DNA from: Xanthomonas boreopolis
GTDB lineage: Bacteria; Pseudomonadota; Gammaproteobacteria; Xanthomonadales; Xanthomonadaceae
Assembly (NCBI GenBank): GCA_014654535.1
Contig: BNBA01000032.1
Location: forward strand, 1-50,946
Direction: 5' to 3'
DNA: 50,946 nucleotides
Each line of letters starts with the position of its first letter. Position 1 is the stretch's first letter. Below, piece by piece: positions 25,979 to 35,430 of the stretch. The translations under genes and the position numbers were made by a program. The notes under the pieces were generated by a model. The model did not search any database. It saw only the letters and a list, made by a program, of their open reading frames with translations, and was not told the DNA's origin.

Positions 25979-28444
25979 ATGCCCAAGCACCTGCTCATCG
26001 TCGAATCGCCCGCCAAGGCCAAGACGATCAACAAATACCTCGGCAAGGACTTCACCGTCCTGGCCTCGTATGGGCACGTGCGCGACCTCGTCCCCAAGGA
26101 GGGCGCGGTCGATCCGGACAACGGGTTCGCGATGCGCTACGACCTGATCGACAAGAACGAGAAGCACGTGGAGGCGATCGCCAAGGCGGCCAAGGCGGCC
26201 GACGACATCTACCTGGCGACCGACCCGGACCGCGAGGGCGAGGCGATCAGCTGGCACATCGCCGAGATCCTGAAAGAGCGCGGGCTGCTGAAGGACAAGC
26301 CGATGCAGCGCGTGGTGTTCACCGAGATCACGCCGCGCGCGATCAAGGAGGCCATGCAGAAGCCGCGCGCGATCGCCGGCGACCTGGTCGATGCGCAGCA
26401 GGCGCGCCGCGCGCTGGACTACCTGGTGGGCTTCAACCTGTCGCCGGTGCTGTGGCGCAAGGTCCAGGCCGGCTTGTCGGCCGGCCGCGTGCAATCGCCG
26501 GCGCTGCGGATGATCGTCGAGCGCGAGGAGGAGATCGAAGCCTTCGTCGCGCGCGAGTACTGGAGCATCGCCGCGGAATGCGCGCACCCGTCGCAGCCCT
26601 TCAGCGCCAAGCTGGTGAAGCTGGACGGGCAGAAGTTCGAGCAGTTCACGATCACCGACGGCGAATCGGCCGAGGCCGCGCGGCTGCGCATCCAGCAGGC
26701 CGCGCAGGGCCGGCTGCACGTCACCGACGTGGCCAGTAAGGAGCGCAAGCGCCGCCCGGCCGCGCCGTTCACGACCTCCACGCTGCAGCAGGAGGCCTCG
26801 CGCAAGCTCGGCTTCACCACCCGCAAGACCATGCAGGTCGCGCAGAAGCTGTACGAAGGCGTGGCGCTGGGCGAGGAAGGCAGCGTCGGCCTGATCACCT
26901 ACATGCGTACCGACTCGGTCAACCTGTCGCAGGACGCGCTGGCCGAGCTGCGCGACGTGATCGCGCGCGACTACGGCACCGGCGCGCTGCCGGACAAGCC
27001 GAACGTCTACACCACCAAGTCGAAGAACGCGCAGGAAGCGCACGAGGCGGTGCGCCCGACTTCGGCGCTGCGCACGCCCTCGCAGGTCAACCGCTACCTC
27101 TCCGACGACGAGCGCAAGCTCTACGAGCTGATCTGGAAGCGCACCGTCGCCTGCCAGATGATCCCGGCCACGCTCAACACGGTCAGCGTCGAGCTGGCCG
27201 CCGGCAGCGCACACAGCTTCCGCGCCAGCGGCACCACCGTGGTGGTGCCGGGCTTCCTCGCCGTGTACGAGGAAGGCAAGGACAACAAGTCCGCCGAGGA
27301 CGAGGACGAAGGCCGCAAGCTGCCGGCGATGAAGCCCGGCGACAACGTGCCGCTGGAGCGCGTGCTCACCGAACAGCACTTCACCCAGCCGCCGCCGCGC
27401 TACACCGAAGCGGCCCTGGTCAAGGCGCTGGAGGAGTACGGCATCGGCCGCCCCTCGACCTACGCCTCGATCATCCAGACCCTGCTGTTCCGCAAGTACG
27501 TGGAGATGGAAGGACGCAGCTTCCGCCCGACCGACGTCGGCCGCGCCGTGTCCAAGTTCCTGGCCGGGCACTTCGCCCGCTACGTGGACTACGACTTCAC
27601 CGCGCGGCTGGAGGACGAGCTGGATGCGGTCTCGCGCGGCGAGGAGGAATGGATCCCGCTGATGGCCAAGTTCTGGGGGCCGTTCAAGGAACTGGTCGAG
27701 GAGAAGAAGGATTCGCTCGACAAGACCGATGCCGGCAGCGTGCGCGTGCTGGGCACCGACCCGGCCAGCGGCAAGACGATCAGCGCGCGCATCGGCCGGT
27801 TCGGGCCCATGGTGCAGATCGGCACGGTCGAGGACGAGGAGAAGCCGCGCTTCGCCTCGCTGCGCCCGGGCCAGAGCATCTACACCATCAGCGTGGAGGA
27901 AGCGCTCAAGCTGTTCGAGATGCCGCGCGTCCTCGGCGAGAGCAACGGCGAGCAGGTCAGCGTCGGCATCGGCCGCTTCGGTCCGTTCGCCAAGCGCGGC
28001 AGCACCTACGCCTCGCTGAAGAAGGAGGACGATCCGTATTCGATCGACCTGGCGCGCGCGGTGTTCCTGATCGAGGAGAAGGAAGAGATCGCGCGCAACC
28101 GCGTGATCAAGGACTTCCCCGGCAGCGACATCCAGGTGCTCAACGGGCGCTTCGGCCCGTACATCAGCGACGGCAACCTCAACGGCAAGATCCCCAAGGA
28201 CCGCGACCCGGCCTCGCTGACGCTGGCCGAGGTGCAGCAATTGCTGGCCGAGACCGGCAAGCCCGCGCGCAAGGGATTCGGCGCCAAGAAGGCCGCCGCC
28301 AAGAAGGCGGTCGCCAAGGACGAGGCACCGAAGAAGACCGCCGCGAAGAAGGCCCCCGCCAAGAAGGCGGCAGCCAAGAAAGCGGCCAAGTCGCCTGCGA
28401 AGAAGACCGCAAGGAAGACCGTGGCGAAGAAGGCCGCCAGCTGA
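25979..28444 (+). CDS. topA: DNA topoisomerase I (type IA)
   Basis: The 821-aa product relaxes negative supercoils. The Toprim domain begins KHLLIVESPAKAKTINKYLG with the metal motif TDPDREGEAISWH. The catalytic tyrosine is Tyr308 in GLITYMRTDS. The C-terminus carries Toprim_Crpt-type repeats (GRFGPMVQIG, GRFGPFAKRGSTYASL, GRFGPYISDG) instead of the cysteine-rich zinc fingers of the E. coli enzyme. It ends in a lysine-alanine tail of about 60 residues resembling histone H1. The start ATG at 25979 gives the family N-terminus. A 208-base leader with TTGACA at 25799 and TATAAA at 25829 precedes it, but the 24-base spacing is poor for sigma-70. Confidence 0.97.
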   Translation: MPKHLLIVESPAKAKTINKYLGKDFTVLASYGHVRDLVPKEGAVDPDNGFAMRYDLIDKNEKHVEAIAKAAKAADDIYLATDPDREGEAISWHIAEILKERGLLKDKPMQRVVFTEITPRAIKEAMQKPRAIAGDLVDAQQARRALDYLVGFNLSPVLWRKVQAGLSAGRVQSPALRMIVEREEEIEAFVAREYWSIAAECAHPSQPFSAKLVKLDGQKFEQFTITDGESAEAARLRIQQAAQGRLHVTDVASKERKRRPAAPFTTSTLQQEASRKLGFTTRKTMQVAQKLYEGVALGEEGSVGLITYMRTDSVNLSQDALAELRDVIARDYGTGALPDKPNVYTTKSKNAQEAHEAVRPTSALRTPSQVNRYLSDDERKLYELIWKRTVACQMIPATLNTVSVELAAGSAHSFRASGTTVVVPGFLAVYEEGKDNKSAEDEDEGRKLPAMKPGDNVPLERVLTEQHFTQPPPRYTEAALVKALEEYGIGRPSTYASIIQTLLFRKYVEMEGRSFRPTDVGRAVSKFLAGHFARYVDYDFTARLEDELDAVSRGEEEWIPLMAKFWGPFKELVEEKKDSLDKTDAGSVRVLGTDPASGKTISARIGRFGPMVQIGTVEDEEKPRFASLRPGQSIYTISVEEALKLFEMPRVLGESNGEQVSVGIGRFGPFAKRGSTYASLKKEDDPYSIDLARAVFLIEEKEEIARNRVIKDFPGSDIQVLNGRFGPYISDGNLNGKIPKDRDPASLTLAEVQQLLAETGKPARKGFGAKKAAAKKAVAKDEAPKKTAAKKAPAKKAAAKKAAKSPAKKTARKTVAKKAAS

Positions 28445-28487
28445 CCCGCCGGAGCCGACCGCAACGCTTCCATCTCGCTTCCACGCC

Positions 28488-29054
28488 ATGACCGACCACG
28501 CGCTTTCCCTGGATGCCGCCGTCGCCGCCCTGCATGCGGGCGGCGTGATCGCCTACCCGACCGAAGCCGTCTGGGGCCTGGGTTGCGATCCGCGCCAGGA
28601 ACCGGCGGTGATGCGACTGCTGCAGATCAAGCGGCGGCCGGTCGAGAAGGGCGTGATCGTCGTGGCCGACGACCTGGCCACGCTGCACGACTGGCTCGAC
28701 CTGGCCGCCCTGCCGCCGGAACGGCTCGCGGTGGTCCGCGCCAGCTGGCCCGGCCCGAACACCTGGATCCTGCCTGCGAGCGCGCAGGCGCCCGCCTGGA
28801 TCACCGGCCGCCACCCCGGCATCGCCGTGCGCATCAGCGCGCACCCGCTGGTCGAACGGCTCTGCCGCGCCTGGGGAGCCCCCCTGGTATCCACCAGCGC
28901 CAACCTGGCCGGCATGCCGCCGGCGCGCAGCCGCGGCGAACTGGACCCGGCCCTGCTGGCCAGCATCGACGGCCTGCTCGACGGCGAGACCGGCGGCCTG
29001 GCCCAGCCGACGCCGATCCGGGTCGCGCTCACCGGCGAGGTCCTGCGCGACTAG
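28488..29054 (+). CDS. tsaC: Threonylcarbamoyl-AMP synthase (Sua5/YrdC family)
   Basis: The 188-aa product makes threonylcarbamoyl-AMP from threonine, bicarbonate and ATP for the t6A37 modification of ANN-decoding tRNAs. It has GGVIAYPTEAVWGLGCDPRQ at the nucleotide pocket, KRRPVEKGVIVVA, WPGPNTWILPA and the STSANLAG strand. The length matches the short TsaC form rather than Sua5. It follows topA by 43 bases. Nucleotides 37-38 of the intron-bearing tRNA-Ile(CAU) in this window are AA, so its A37 would be a t6A37 site. Confidence 0.93.
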   Translation: MTDHALSLDAAVAALHAGGVIAYPTEAVWGLGCDPRQEPAVMRLLQIKRRPVEKGVIVVADDLATLHDWLDLAALPPERLAVVRASWPGPNTWILPASAQAPAWITGRHPGIAVRISAHPLVERLCRAWGAPLVSTSANLAGMPPARSRGELDPALLASIDGLLDGETGGLAQPTPIRVALTGEVLRD

Positions 29055-29158
29055 GCCTGCCTCCCGGGGCGTCCCGGGCGGCCTCCGCGCTCCCTGGAAG
29101 GCTTCCGGGACCCGCGCAGGCACTTTGCTTCGGCGCGCGTATTGCGCACCATGCGCGC

Positions 29159-29806
29159 ATGTGCCTCCTCGCCGTCCTCGTGCCGTTGTTGCTGCTTGCC
29201 GCGCCGCAGGCGCGCGCGGCCGATGCGGACAGCGTGCGCATCTACCGCTGCACTTCCAGCAGCGGCGCGGTGGCCCTGCAGAACACCCCGTGCGACAACG
29301 GCCGGCAGCAGGTCCTCGACATGCAGCGGCCGAAGGACCCGCCGCCGCGGGCGGCGGCGCCCGAGCCGGCAAGACCGGCGCCGGCGCCTGCCGTGCGCGA
29401 GATCCGCATCGTCGGCGTGCAGCCGCCGCAACCGATGTACGAATGCGTGTCGGCCGACGGCGATCGCTATACCAGCGACACCGACGAAGGCAATCCGCGC
29501 TGGGTGCCGGCCTGGGTCCAGGGGCACGTAGTGGGACGCCCGCGGCCGGGCCCTGCGTATCCGCCGCCCGCACGCCCCGGCAGGCCCGACGGCTTGGTGT
29601 CCGGCGTGATCGTGCCCTACGGCAGCGTGCTGGTCCGCGACGCCTGCCATGCGCTGCCCCAGCGCGAGGTCTGCGCCCGCCTGTCCGACCGGCGCTGGGA
29701 GCTCATCAGGCGCTACAACAGCGCCCTGCAGAGCGAGCGCGAGCAACTGGTGCGCGAGCAGCGCGGCATCGAGGCGCGCATGGAGCAGGATTGCGGCGGC
29801 ACCTGA
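29159..29806 (+). CDS. Secreted DUF4124-domain protein
   Basis: The 215-aa product has a signal peptide (LLAVLVPLLLLAAPQARA) and a DUF4124 domain (VRIYRCTSSSGAVALQNTPC), a short periplasmic module that often occurs in Xanthomonadaceae. A proline-rich linker and a second cysteine-containing half (YECVSADGDRYTSDTDEGNP) follow. It ends with a charged helix (SALQSEREQLVREQRGIEAR). No enzymatic motif is visible and its role is unknown. The ATG at 29159 starts directly at the signal peptide. Confidence 0.75.
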   Translation: MCLLAVLVPLLLLAAPQARAADADSVRIYRCTSSSGAVALQNTPCDNGRQQVLDMQRPKDPPPRAAAPEPARPAPAPAVREIRIVGVQPPQPMYECVSADGDRYTSDTDEGNPRWVPAWVQGHVVGRPRPGPAYPPPARPGRPDGLVSGVIVPYGSVLVRDACHALPQREVCARLSDRRWELIRRYNSALQSEREQLVREQRGIEARMEQDCGGT

Positions 29807-29864
29807 GGCGCGGGACCGCCAGGTCGTCCACCGTCGCCGCGGCATCGCCGCGATGCCGGCGGCG

Positions 29865-30641
29865 TCAGAAGCCGTAGCGCAGGAATCCGCCGTCGACCGC
29901 GATGCATTCGCCGGTGACGTAGCTGGCGGCCGGCAGGCACAGGAAGGCCACCGCCGCGGCCACTTCCTCCGGCTCGCCGATGCGCCCCATCGGCGTGCGG
30001 TCGATCACCTGGTCGTAGTAGTCCGGATCCGACAGCGGCCCGGAGGTGCGGCGGGTACGGATGTACCACGGCGCGACCGCGTTGACGCGGATGCCGTCCT
30101 CGGCCCATTCGCAGGCGAGGTTGCGCGTCATCTGGTGCAGCGCCGCCTTGGTCATGCCGTAGGGCGCGCCGCTGCGCACGTGGACCAGGCCCGACACGCT
30201 GCCGACGTTGACGATCGCCGAGGACGCGTGCCGCGCCAGCAGCGGGTGCGCGTAGCGCGACAGCTCGAAGGCGGAGAACAGGTTGGTCTCGAAGATCCCG
30301 CGCCATTCGTCCTCGGTGTAGTCGATCGCGGCGCGGGTGACGTTGCCGCCGGCGTTGTTGACCAGCAGGTTCAGGCCGTCGGCATGGTCCTCCACCCAAT
30401 CCAGGATCGCGCGCCGGTCCTCGTCGTCGGCCACGTCCGCGGCCAGCCCGTGCAGCTCGCGCTCGGGGAATTCGTCGGCCAGCTCGTTGCGGACCTGTTC
30501 GAGCAGGTCGGCATCGCGCGCGACCATCAGCAGGTCGGCGCCGAAGCCGAGCAGCTCGCGCGCGATCGCCAGGCCGATGCCGGCGCTGGCGCCGGTGATG
30601 AGGGCGGTCTGTCCGTCCAGACGCCAGCGGGATGAGGTCAT
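29865..30641 (-). CDS. SDR-family oxidoreductase (tropinone reductase-like)
   Basis: The 258-aa classical short-chain dehydrogenase has the coenzyme motif TGASAGIG (about residues 16-23), NNAGG, catalytic Ser in VNVGSVSGL and the catalytic Tyr-x3-Lys in YGMTKAAL. The C-terminal [18 protein letters not shown] and [13 protein letters not shown] are typical. The sequence resembles the tropinone-reductase-like group common in proteobacteria, but the physiological substrate is not evident. It converges with the DUF4124 gene and is divergent from the small lipoprotein gene. Confidence 0.88.
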   Translation of the reverse strand: MTSSRWRLDGQTALITGASAGIGLAIARELLGFGADLLMVARDADLLEQVRNELADEFPERELHGLAADVADDEDRRAILDWVEDHADGLNLLVNNAGGNVTRAAIDYTEDEWRGIFETNLFSAFELSRYAHPLLARHASSAIVNVGSVSGLVHVRSGAPYGMTKAALHQMTRNLACEWAEDGIRVNAVAPWYIRTRRTSGPLSDPDYYDQVIDRTPMGRIGEPEEVAAAVAFLCLPAASYVTGECIAVDGGFLRYGF

Positions 30642-30734
30642 GTGGTTCTCCAGCGAGGGCCGTGCCGCGAGCGCGTCTCATCGCCCATACGGCATGCGGC
30701 GTAGGATAACGCCACACCGCATGAGGGTCCGCCG

Positions 30735-30950
30735 ATGAACAAGATGCTGTGCATGGGTTTGCTGATCTTGCCGTTGCTGGCAGCCTGCAAGCGGCCCGAG
30801 CCGCCATCGCCCGAACGCCCGCCGGAGCCGCAGGCGACCGCGCTGCGCGATGCGATCCGGCAACCGCTGGACAAGGCCAAGGCGGCGCAGCAGGTCACCG
30901 ATCAGGCCGCGGAGCAGCAGCGCGCGGCGATCGATGCGGCGACGCGCTGA
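30735..30950 (+). CDS. Small lipoprotein (71 aa)
   Basis: The product has a lipoprotein signal with lipobox LAAC (Cys18) after MNKMLCMGLLILPL, so a mature 54-residue lipoprotein is expected. It is proline-rich at first and then helical and charged (LDKAKAAQQVTDQAAEQQRA). Lys at +2 suggests outer-membrane sorting. No family is recognised; the helical tail resembles short coiled-coil envelope lipoproteins. A hairpin terminator follows. Confidence 0.75.
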   Translation: MNKMLCMGLLILPLLAACKRPEPPSPERPPEPQATALRDAIRQPLDKAKAAQQVTDQAAEQQRAAIDAATR

Positions 30951-31000
30951 GGCAGGCTTTGGATCCCTTCGGACGCCTGATGGGCGTCGCGCGCGAGCTG

Positions 31001-31038
31001 CCTGAAGCCCCTCTCCCGGAGGGGAGAGGGGCTTCAGG
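31001..31038. terminator. Bidirectional terminator between the lipoprotein gene and sppA
   Basis: CCTGAAGCCCCTCTCC (31001-31016) pairs perfectly with 31023-31038 across a 6-base loop, between convergent genes: the lipoprotein gene ends at 30950 and sppA at 31045. There is no long T-run. Confidence 0.6.
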
Positions 31039-31044
31039 TGCTTT

Positions 31045-32946
31045 TCAGAACCCGCAGAAGCAGTAAGCCAGCGCCTTCACCGGCGCGCCGCCCTGCTTGG
31101 CTTCGCCGACCGCGTCCTCGACGAAGCGCAGCTGCGTATCCATCTCCGGCAGCGAGCGCGCCAGCATCGCGCGGGCCAGGCCGGAGTCGCCCAGCATCCA
31201 GGCGCCGATGCGGCTGCCGGCGAAGCCCTGCATGAACTGCGCGAACGGAGAGGCCGGCTTCTCGACGTAGCGCACGCGGAACTTGCCCTGGGACAGCTTG
31301 GCGCGGGCAGCGGCATCGGCCACCGCCTCCTTCATGCCGCCGAACGCATCGACCAGGCCGCGCTCCTTGGCCTGCGCGCCGCTCCACACGCGGCCGCGCG
31401 CGACCTTGTCGATCGCCTCCACCGGCTGCTTGCGCGCCTGCGCGACCTTGCCGGTGAAATCGGCGTAGCCCTTGTCGATCACCGACTGGATCACCTGCCC
31501 GACCGCCGGATCCAGCGGCCGGCTGATGTCGAATGCGCCGGCGAAGCGCGTGGTGCCGACGCCGTCGGTATGCACGCCGATCTTGCCGAGCGAACGATTG
31601 ATGTTGGGGATCAGGCCGAAGATGCCGATCGAGCCGCTGATCGTGGACGGGTCGGCATAGATGCGGTCGGCATCCATGCTGATCCAGTAGCCGCCGGAGG
31701 CGGCCAGGTCGCCCATCGACACCACCACCGGCTTGCCGGCCTGCTTCAGCGCGACCACCTCGCGGCGGATCTGCTCGGACGCGAACACCTCGCCGCCGGG
31801 CGAATCCACGCGCAGCACCACCGCCTTCACGTCCTTGTCGTCGCGCGCCTGGCGCAGCAGCGCCGCGGTCGACTCGCCGCCGATCTTGCCGGCCGGCTGT
31901 TCGCCGCCGCTGATCTCGCCCTCGGCCACCACCACCGCGACCTGCGGGCGCGTGTCCATCGCCGAACGGCGCGCGTCGAGCTGGGCCAGGTAGCCGTCGA
32001 AATCGACGCTGCGGAAACCGGCGTCCGCGTCGTCGTCGGCCACGCCGCGCTCGGCCAGCAGCTTGTCGATCTCCTCGCGCGTCTTGAGCCCGTCCACCAG
32101 CTTCTGCCGCAACGCGTACTTGGCCAGGTCGCCACCCGAGGCGGCGATGCCCTCGGGCATCGTGTCGATGCCGGCGGCGATCTGCGCCGGGTCGAGCTTG
32201 CGCGCCTTGCCGACGTCGGCCAGGTAGCGCTGCCACACGTCGTTCATCCAGAACAGGTCGGCTTCCTTGGCGTCGGCCGAGGCGGCATCGAGGATGTACG
32301 GCTCGGCGGCGGACTTGTACTCGCCCACGCGGAACAGGTGCACGTCCACGCCGAGCTTGTCCTGCAGGCCCTCGCGGAAGTACTGGCGGTAGCGCCCGAG
32401 CCCTTCCAGCACCAGCCCGCCCATCGGGTCGAGGTAGACCTCGTTGGCCTGCGCGGCCAGCAGGTACTGGGCCTGGGTCATGTTCTCGCCGAAGGCGACG
32501 ACCTGCTTGCCCGAGGCCTTCAGTTCCTGCAGCGCCGCGGCGACCTCGCGCAGCGAGGCGAAGCCGGACGGCTGCAGCTTGTCCACGTCCAGCAGCACGC
32601 GCTCGATCTTCTTGTCGTCCTTGGCCGCCTCGATCACCCGGACCAGGTCGCGCAGCTGGATCTCCTCGGCGCCCTTGTCGCCCACCGCCTTGGCCAGCGC
32701 GCGGCTGACCGGGTCGGCGCTGAACTGCTCGACCAGCTTGCCTTCCGGCGCGATCACCAGCGTGGTGCGGTCCTGCAACGGCTTGACCCCGTTGCCGCGC
32801 GCCAGCGCCGCCACGAACACCAGCAGCATCAGGAACAGCAGGCCGAAGAACAGCAGGTTCAGGATCAACCGCCGGGTGAAATTCATCACATTCCACAGGC
32901 CGACGAAGAAGACGGCGATGGGATTGCGACGTGCGGGTTGGTTCAT
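31045..32946 (-). CDS. sppA: Signal peptide peptidase SppA (67 kDa type)
   Basis: The 633-aa membrane-anchored serine protease degrades cleaved signal peptides. An N-terminal helix (about residues 26-48) anchors it, and two Clp/crotonase-like halves follow. The catalytic Lys-Ser dyad is split between them as in E. coli: Lys211 in GEYKSAAEPY and Ser417 in GDLAASGGYW. STISGSIGIFGLIPN and GRVWSGAQAKERGLVDAFGG are conserved. The start is taken at ATG 32946 (MNQPARRNPI); an ATG 12 bases upstream would add four residues. Its long leader contains several hairpins. Confidence 0.95.
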   Translation of the reverse strand: MNQPARRNPIAVFFVGLWNVMNFTRRLILNLLFFGLLFLMLLVFVAALARGNGVKPLQDRTTLVIAPEGKLVEQFSADPVSRALAKAVGDKGAEEIQLRDLVRVIEAAKDDKKIERVLLDVDKLQPSGFASLREVAAALQELKASGKQVVAFGENMTQAQYLLAAQANEVYLDPMGGLVLEGLGRYRQYFREGLQDKLGVDVHLFRVGEYKSAAEPYILDAASADAKEADLFWMNDVWQRYLADVGKARKLDPAQIAAGIDTMPEGIAASGGDLAKYALRQKLVDGLKTREEIDKLLAERGVADDDADAGFRSVDFDGYLAQLDARRSAMDTRPQVAVVVAEGEISGGEQPAGKIGGESTAALLRQARDDKDVKAVVLRVDSPGGEVFASEQIRREVVALKQAGKPVVVSMGDLAASGGYWISMDADRIYADPSTISGSIGIFGLIPNINRSLGKIGVHTDGVGTTRFAGAFDISRPLDPAVGQVIQSVIDKGYADFTGKVAQARKQPVEAIDKVARGRVWSGAQAKERGLVDAFGGMKEAVADAAARAKLSQGKFRVRYVEKPASPFAQFMQGFAGSRIGAWMLGDSGLARAMLARSLPEMDTQLRFVEDAVGEAKQGGAPVKALAYCFCGF

Positions 32947-33000
32947 GGAGGGCTCCATCCAGGGAAACGTCTTGGGGACACCGGCACGCGGACGTGCCGC

Positions 33001-33114
33001 GTCCCTTGCGAGGGACTCACGACAGGGTCAACGCCCCGCACACGGATGCGCGGGCTTTCGCGGGCGACCCGCGAAAGATTCGGGGCCAGCATAGCCCCAC
33101 GCAAGGGGGCTGGC
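33001..33114 (-). other. Hairpin-rich leader upstream of sppA
   Basis: Three stems occur in 114 bases: GTCCCT/AGGGAC (33001-33016), CTTTCGCGGG/CCCGCGAAAG (33055-33077) and GCCAGC with inner CCCC/GGGG (33085-33114). They lie 55-168 bases before the sppA start and may be part of its transcript or terminate a transcript. No known riboswitch pattern was recognised. Confidence 0.35.
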
Positions 33115-33224
33115 ATGCGCTGGAAGTCAGGGCCGGAACGTGCCAAGCCCTTCGCGGCGGCCGCGACGCGGCCCGGGCCGCTCTTCCGGCAAGGTCGGCC
33201 ACCAGCGGCACGGGCATGGCCGCG

Positions 33225-34586
33225 CTAGGCGGCCAGCAGCCGCCGGCTGCTGACCCGGAAGCGCCAGCCCATCAGCACCGCGGCGGCGGTGAGGCCGAGG
33301 ATCAGGCCGATCCACATGCCCTGCGGCCCCCAGCCCAGTCCCAGCCCGAGGCCGGCGCCGAGCGGCATGCCCAGGCCCCAGTAGGCGAACATCGCGATGA
33401 ACATCGGCACGCGGGTGTCCTTCAGCCCGCGCAGCGCGCCGGCCGAGAGCACCTGGAGCCCGTCCGGGAACTGGAAGGTCGCCGCGAACAGCAGCAGCGT
33501 CGAGGCCAGCGCCGCCACCGCGATGTCGTCGGTGTAGACGCCGACGATGGCGTCGTGGCCGAACAGCAGCGTGGACGCCGACAGCGCCTGCGTCGCCAGC
33601 ACGATCGCATAGCCGGCCCAGGCCGCGCGGCGCACGCCGAGCGGATCGCTGCGGCCGACCGCATGGCCGACCCGCACCGTGGTCGCCTCGGCCACGCCCA
33701 TCGGGATCATGAAGCACAGCTGCGAGACGTTGATCGCGATCTGGTGCGCGGCGGCCTGCAGCGCGCCGAGCCGGCCGATCAGCAGCGCGGTGACGATGAA
33801 CAGGCCGCCTTCCATCAGCACGGTGATGCCGATCGGCAGGCCGGTCCGCAGCAGGTCGCGGATCGGCTTCCAGCGCGGCGGCTCGAAGTGCGCGAACAGC
33901 TTCAGGTGCGCGAAACGCTTGGCGCGCCACAGGTACAGCGCGAACGCCAGCGCCTGCACCCACATCGTCGTGGCCGAGGCGATGCCCAGGCCTTCGGCGC
34001 CGTGCTCGGAAAACCCGAAGCGGCCGTAGGTCAGCGCATAGCCCAGCGGCGCCAGCACCAGCAGGCCGCCGAAGCCGAGCAGCATCGTCGGCAGCGTCCA
34101 GTGCGTGCCTTCGCTCAGGTAGCGCATGCAGAAGTACAGCGTCAGCGCCGGCACGCCCCAGCGCACCGCGTGCAGGAAGGCGGTCGCGCCCGGCACGATG
34201 TCCGGCGCGATGCCGAACGCCGGCAACAGCGGCGGCACCAGCGAAAGGAAGGCGAACATCGCCGCGCTCAGGCCCAGCGAGAGCCACAGCGCCTGCCGGA
34301 ACAGCGGCGCGATCTCGTTCTCGCGGCCGGCCCCTTGCAGTTGCGAGACCGAGGCGGTCAGCGAGATCAGCGTGCCGATCGGCACCAGCATCGGCAGCCA
34401 CAGCAGTGCCGTGCCGATCGTGACCGCCGCCAGCGTGTCGGTGCCGTGGTGGCCGGCGATGACGTTGTCGACGAAGCCGATCAGGCCGGTGGAAACATGG
34501 CCCAGCACCAGCGGCAGGGCGAGCAGGAGGGTGGCGCGCACTTCGCTGCCGAAGCGTGGCGTCGCCGGAAGGGATGCAGCAGACAT
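33225..34586 (-). CDS. MATE-family multidrug/toxin exporter (NorM-like)
   Basis: The 453-aa product has twelve transmembrane segments in two six-helix halves. MATE signatures include LPLVLGHVSTGLIGFVDNVI at helix 1, AVTIGTALLWLPMLVPIGTL and HQIAINVSQLCFMIPMGVAE in the second half, and ALRGLKDTRVPMFIAMFAYW. NorM-type members export cationic drugs with sodium or proton antiport. The ATG at 34586 (MSAASLPATP) is the sensible start; the frame is open further upstream but without hydrophobic or family sequence. Confidence 0.93.
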   Translation of the reverse strand: MSAASLPATPRFGSEVRATLLLALPLVLGHVSTGLIGFVDNVIAGHHGTDTLAAVTIGTALLWLPMLVPIGTLISLTASVSQLQGAGRENEIAPLFRQALWLSLGLSAAMFAFLSLVPPLLPAFGIAPDIVPGATAFLHAVRWGVPALTLYFCMRYLSEGTHWTLPTMLLGFGGLLVLAPLGYALTYGRFGFSEHGAEGLGIASATTMWVQALAFALYLWRAKRFAHLKLFAHFEPPRWKPIRDLLRTGLPIGITVLMEGGLFIVTALLIGRLGALQAAAHQIAINVSQLCFMIPMGVAEATTVRVGHAVGRSDPLGVRRAAWAGYAIVLATQALSASTLLFGHDAIVGVYTDDIAVAALASTLLLFAATFQFPDGLQVLSAGALRGLKDTRVPMFIAMFAYWGLGMPLGAGLGLGLGWGPQGMWIGLILGLTAAAVLMGWRFRVSSRRLLAA

Positions 34587-34767
34587 GGGAAACACGGGCG
34601 CGTACTGCGGCCGCGCCGGGAGGGCGCTCGTACCGGGTAGCGTGAACCGTCTATTGTACCGCCGCTCGGCGGCCGGCCGGTGACACGGCTTCGCACGCCG
34701 GCTGCCGTTGCGGCGTGCCCGGCCCGCAGGCGGCGACACGAAGCCGCACGCAAGGCTTTCGCGCCGG

Positions 34768-35430
34768 TCAGCGCCCGAGCTTGCGACGCAGCCACGCCGC
34801 GCGCGCGGCCGGGGCCTGCGCGAGCAACTCGTTGCGCAATGCATCGCGCTCCTGCGGCGGGGTGCGTTGCGAGATCACCGCCAGTTGCTGCAGCTGTTCG
34901 GCATCCAGGCTGCGCAGCAGGCCGAGCAGCACGTCGCGCTGCGCCGGCGGCACGTAACCGAACAGCGGCTGCAGGTGCGCGTAGTGCGCGCCCAGGGTCG
35001 GGCCGAGCCGCCAGCCATCGCGGTACAGGCGGTCCATGGCGTCGAACCGCACGCGCTGCGCGCGTTGCTGCTCGGCCGGCAACGCGGCCAGGCGGTCGCG
35101 CGCCTGTCTTATCCGCGCACGCTCGGCATCGTCGAGCTCGCGCCAGGCGCGGTAGCGCGCGCGCAGGTCGGCGCGCTGCGCCGGCGTCATCGCTTGCCAG
35201 TCCACGCGCGGCGATGCCAGGGCGCCGCCGGCGTTCTCGTCCAGCGGTGCCGGCAGGGCCTGGGCGATGGCCGGAGCGACGGGCAAGCCCAGCAGCAGCC
35301 CGACAGCCGCCGCGACGGCGCGCGATCCGCGCCGGTGCCCGGGATCGCGGCCGGCGCCCCGCGGGAGGCCCGCGCGATTCCCCGTCCCGCTGCCTGCGCG
35401 GAAGAAAAGCCGCCGGCTAGTTTTCGTCAT
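34768..35430 (-). CDS. DUF3106-domain protein
   Basis: The 220-aa product has an arginine-rich N-terminus, one hydrophobic segment (AVAAAVGLLLGLPVAPAIA, about residues 39-57) that may be a signal or anchor, and a DUF3106 domain (DWQAMTPAQRADLRARYRAW ... LPAEQQRAQRVRFDAMDRLY). It is probably periplasmic with repeated short helices. The ATG at 35430 overlaps the 3' end of the upstream sigma-like gene by 14 bases, so the two are co-expressed. Function is unknown. Confidence 0.78.
   Translation of the reverse strand: MTKTSRRLFFRAGSGTGNRAGLPRGAGRDPGHRRGSRAVAAAVGLLLGLPVAPAIAQALPAPLDENAGGALASPRVDWQAMTPAQRADLRARYRAWRELDDAERARIRQARDRLAALPAEQQRAQRVRFDAMDRLYRDGWRLGPTLGAHYAHLQPLFGYVPPAQRDVLLGLLRSLDAEQLQQLAVISQRTPPQERDALRNELLAQAPAARAAWLRRKLGR

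Noticed and set aside
25877-28489. Open frame of 870 codons opposite topA
   Set aside because: Antisense shadow of topA; composition is typical of reversed high-GC coding sequence.
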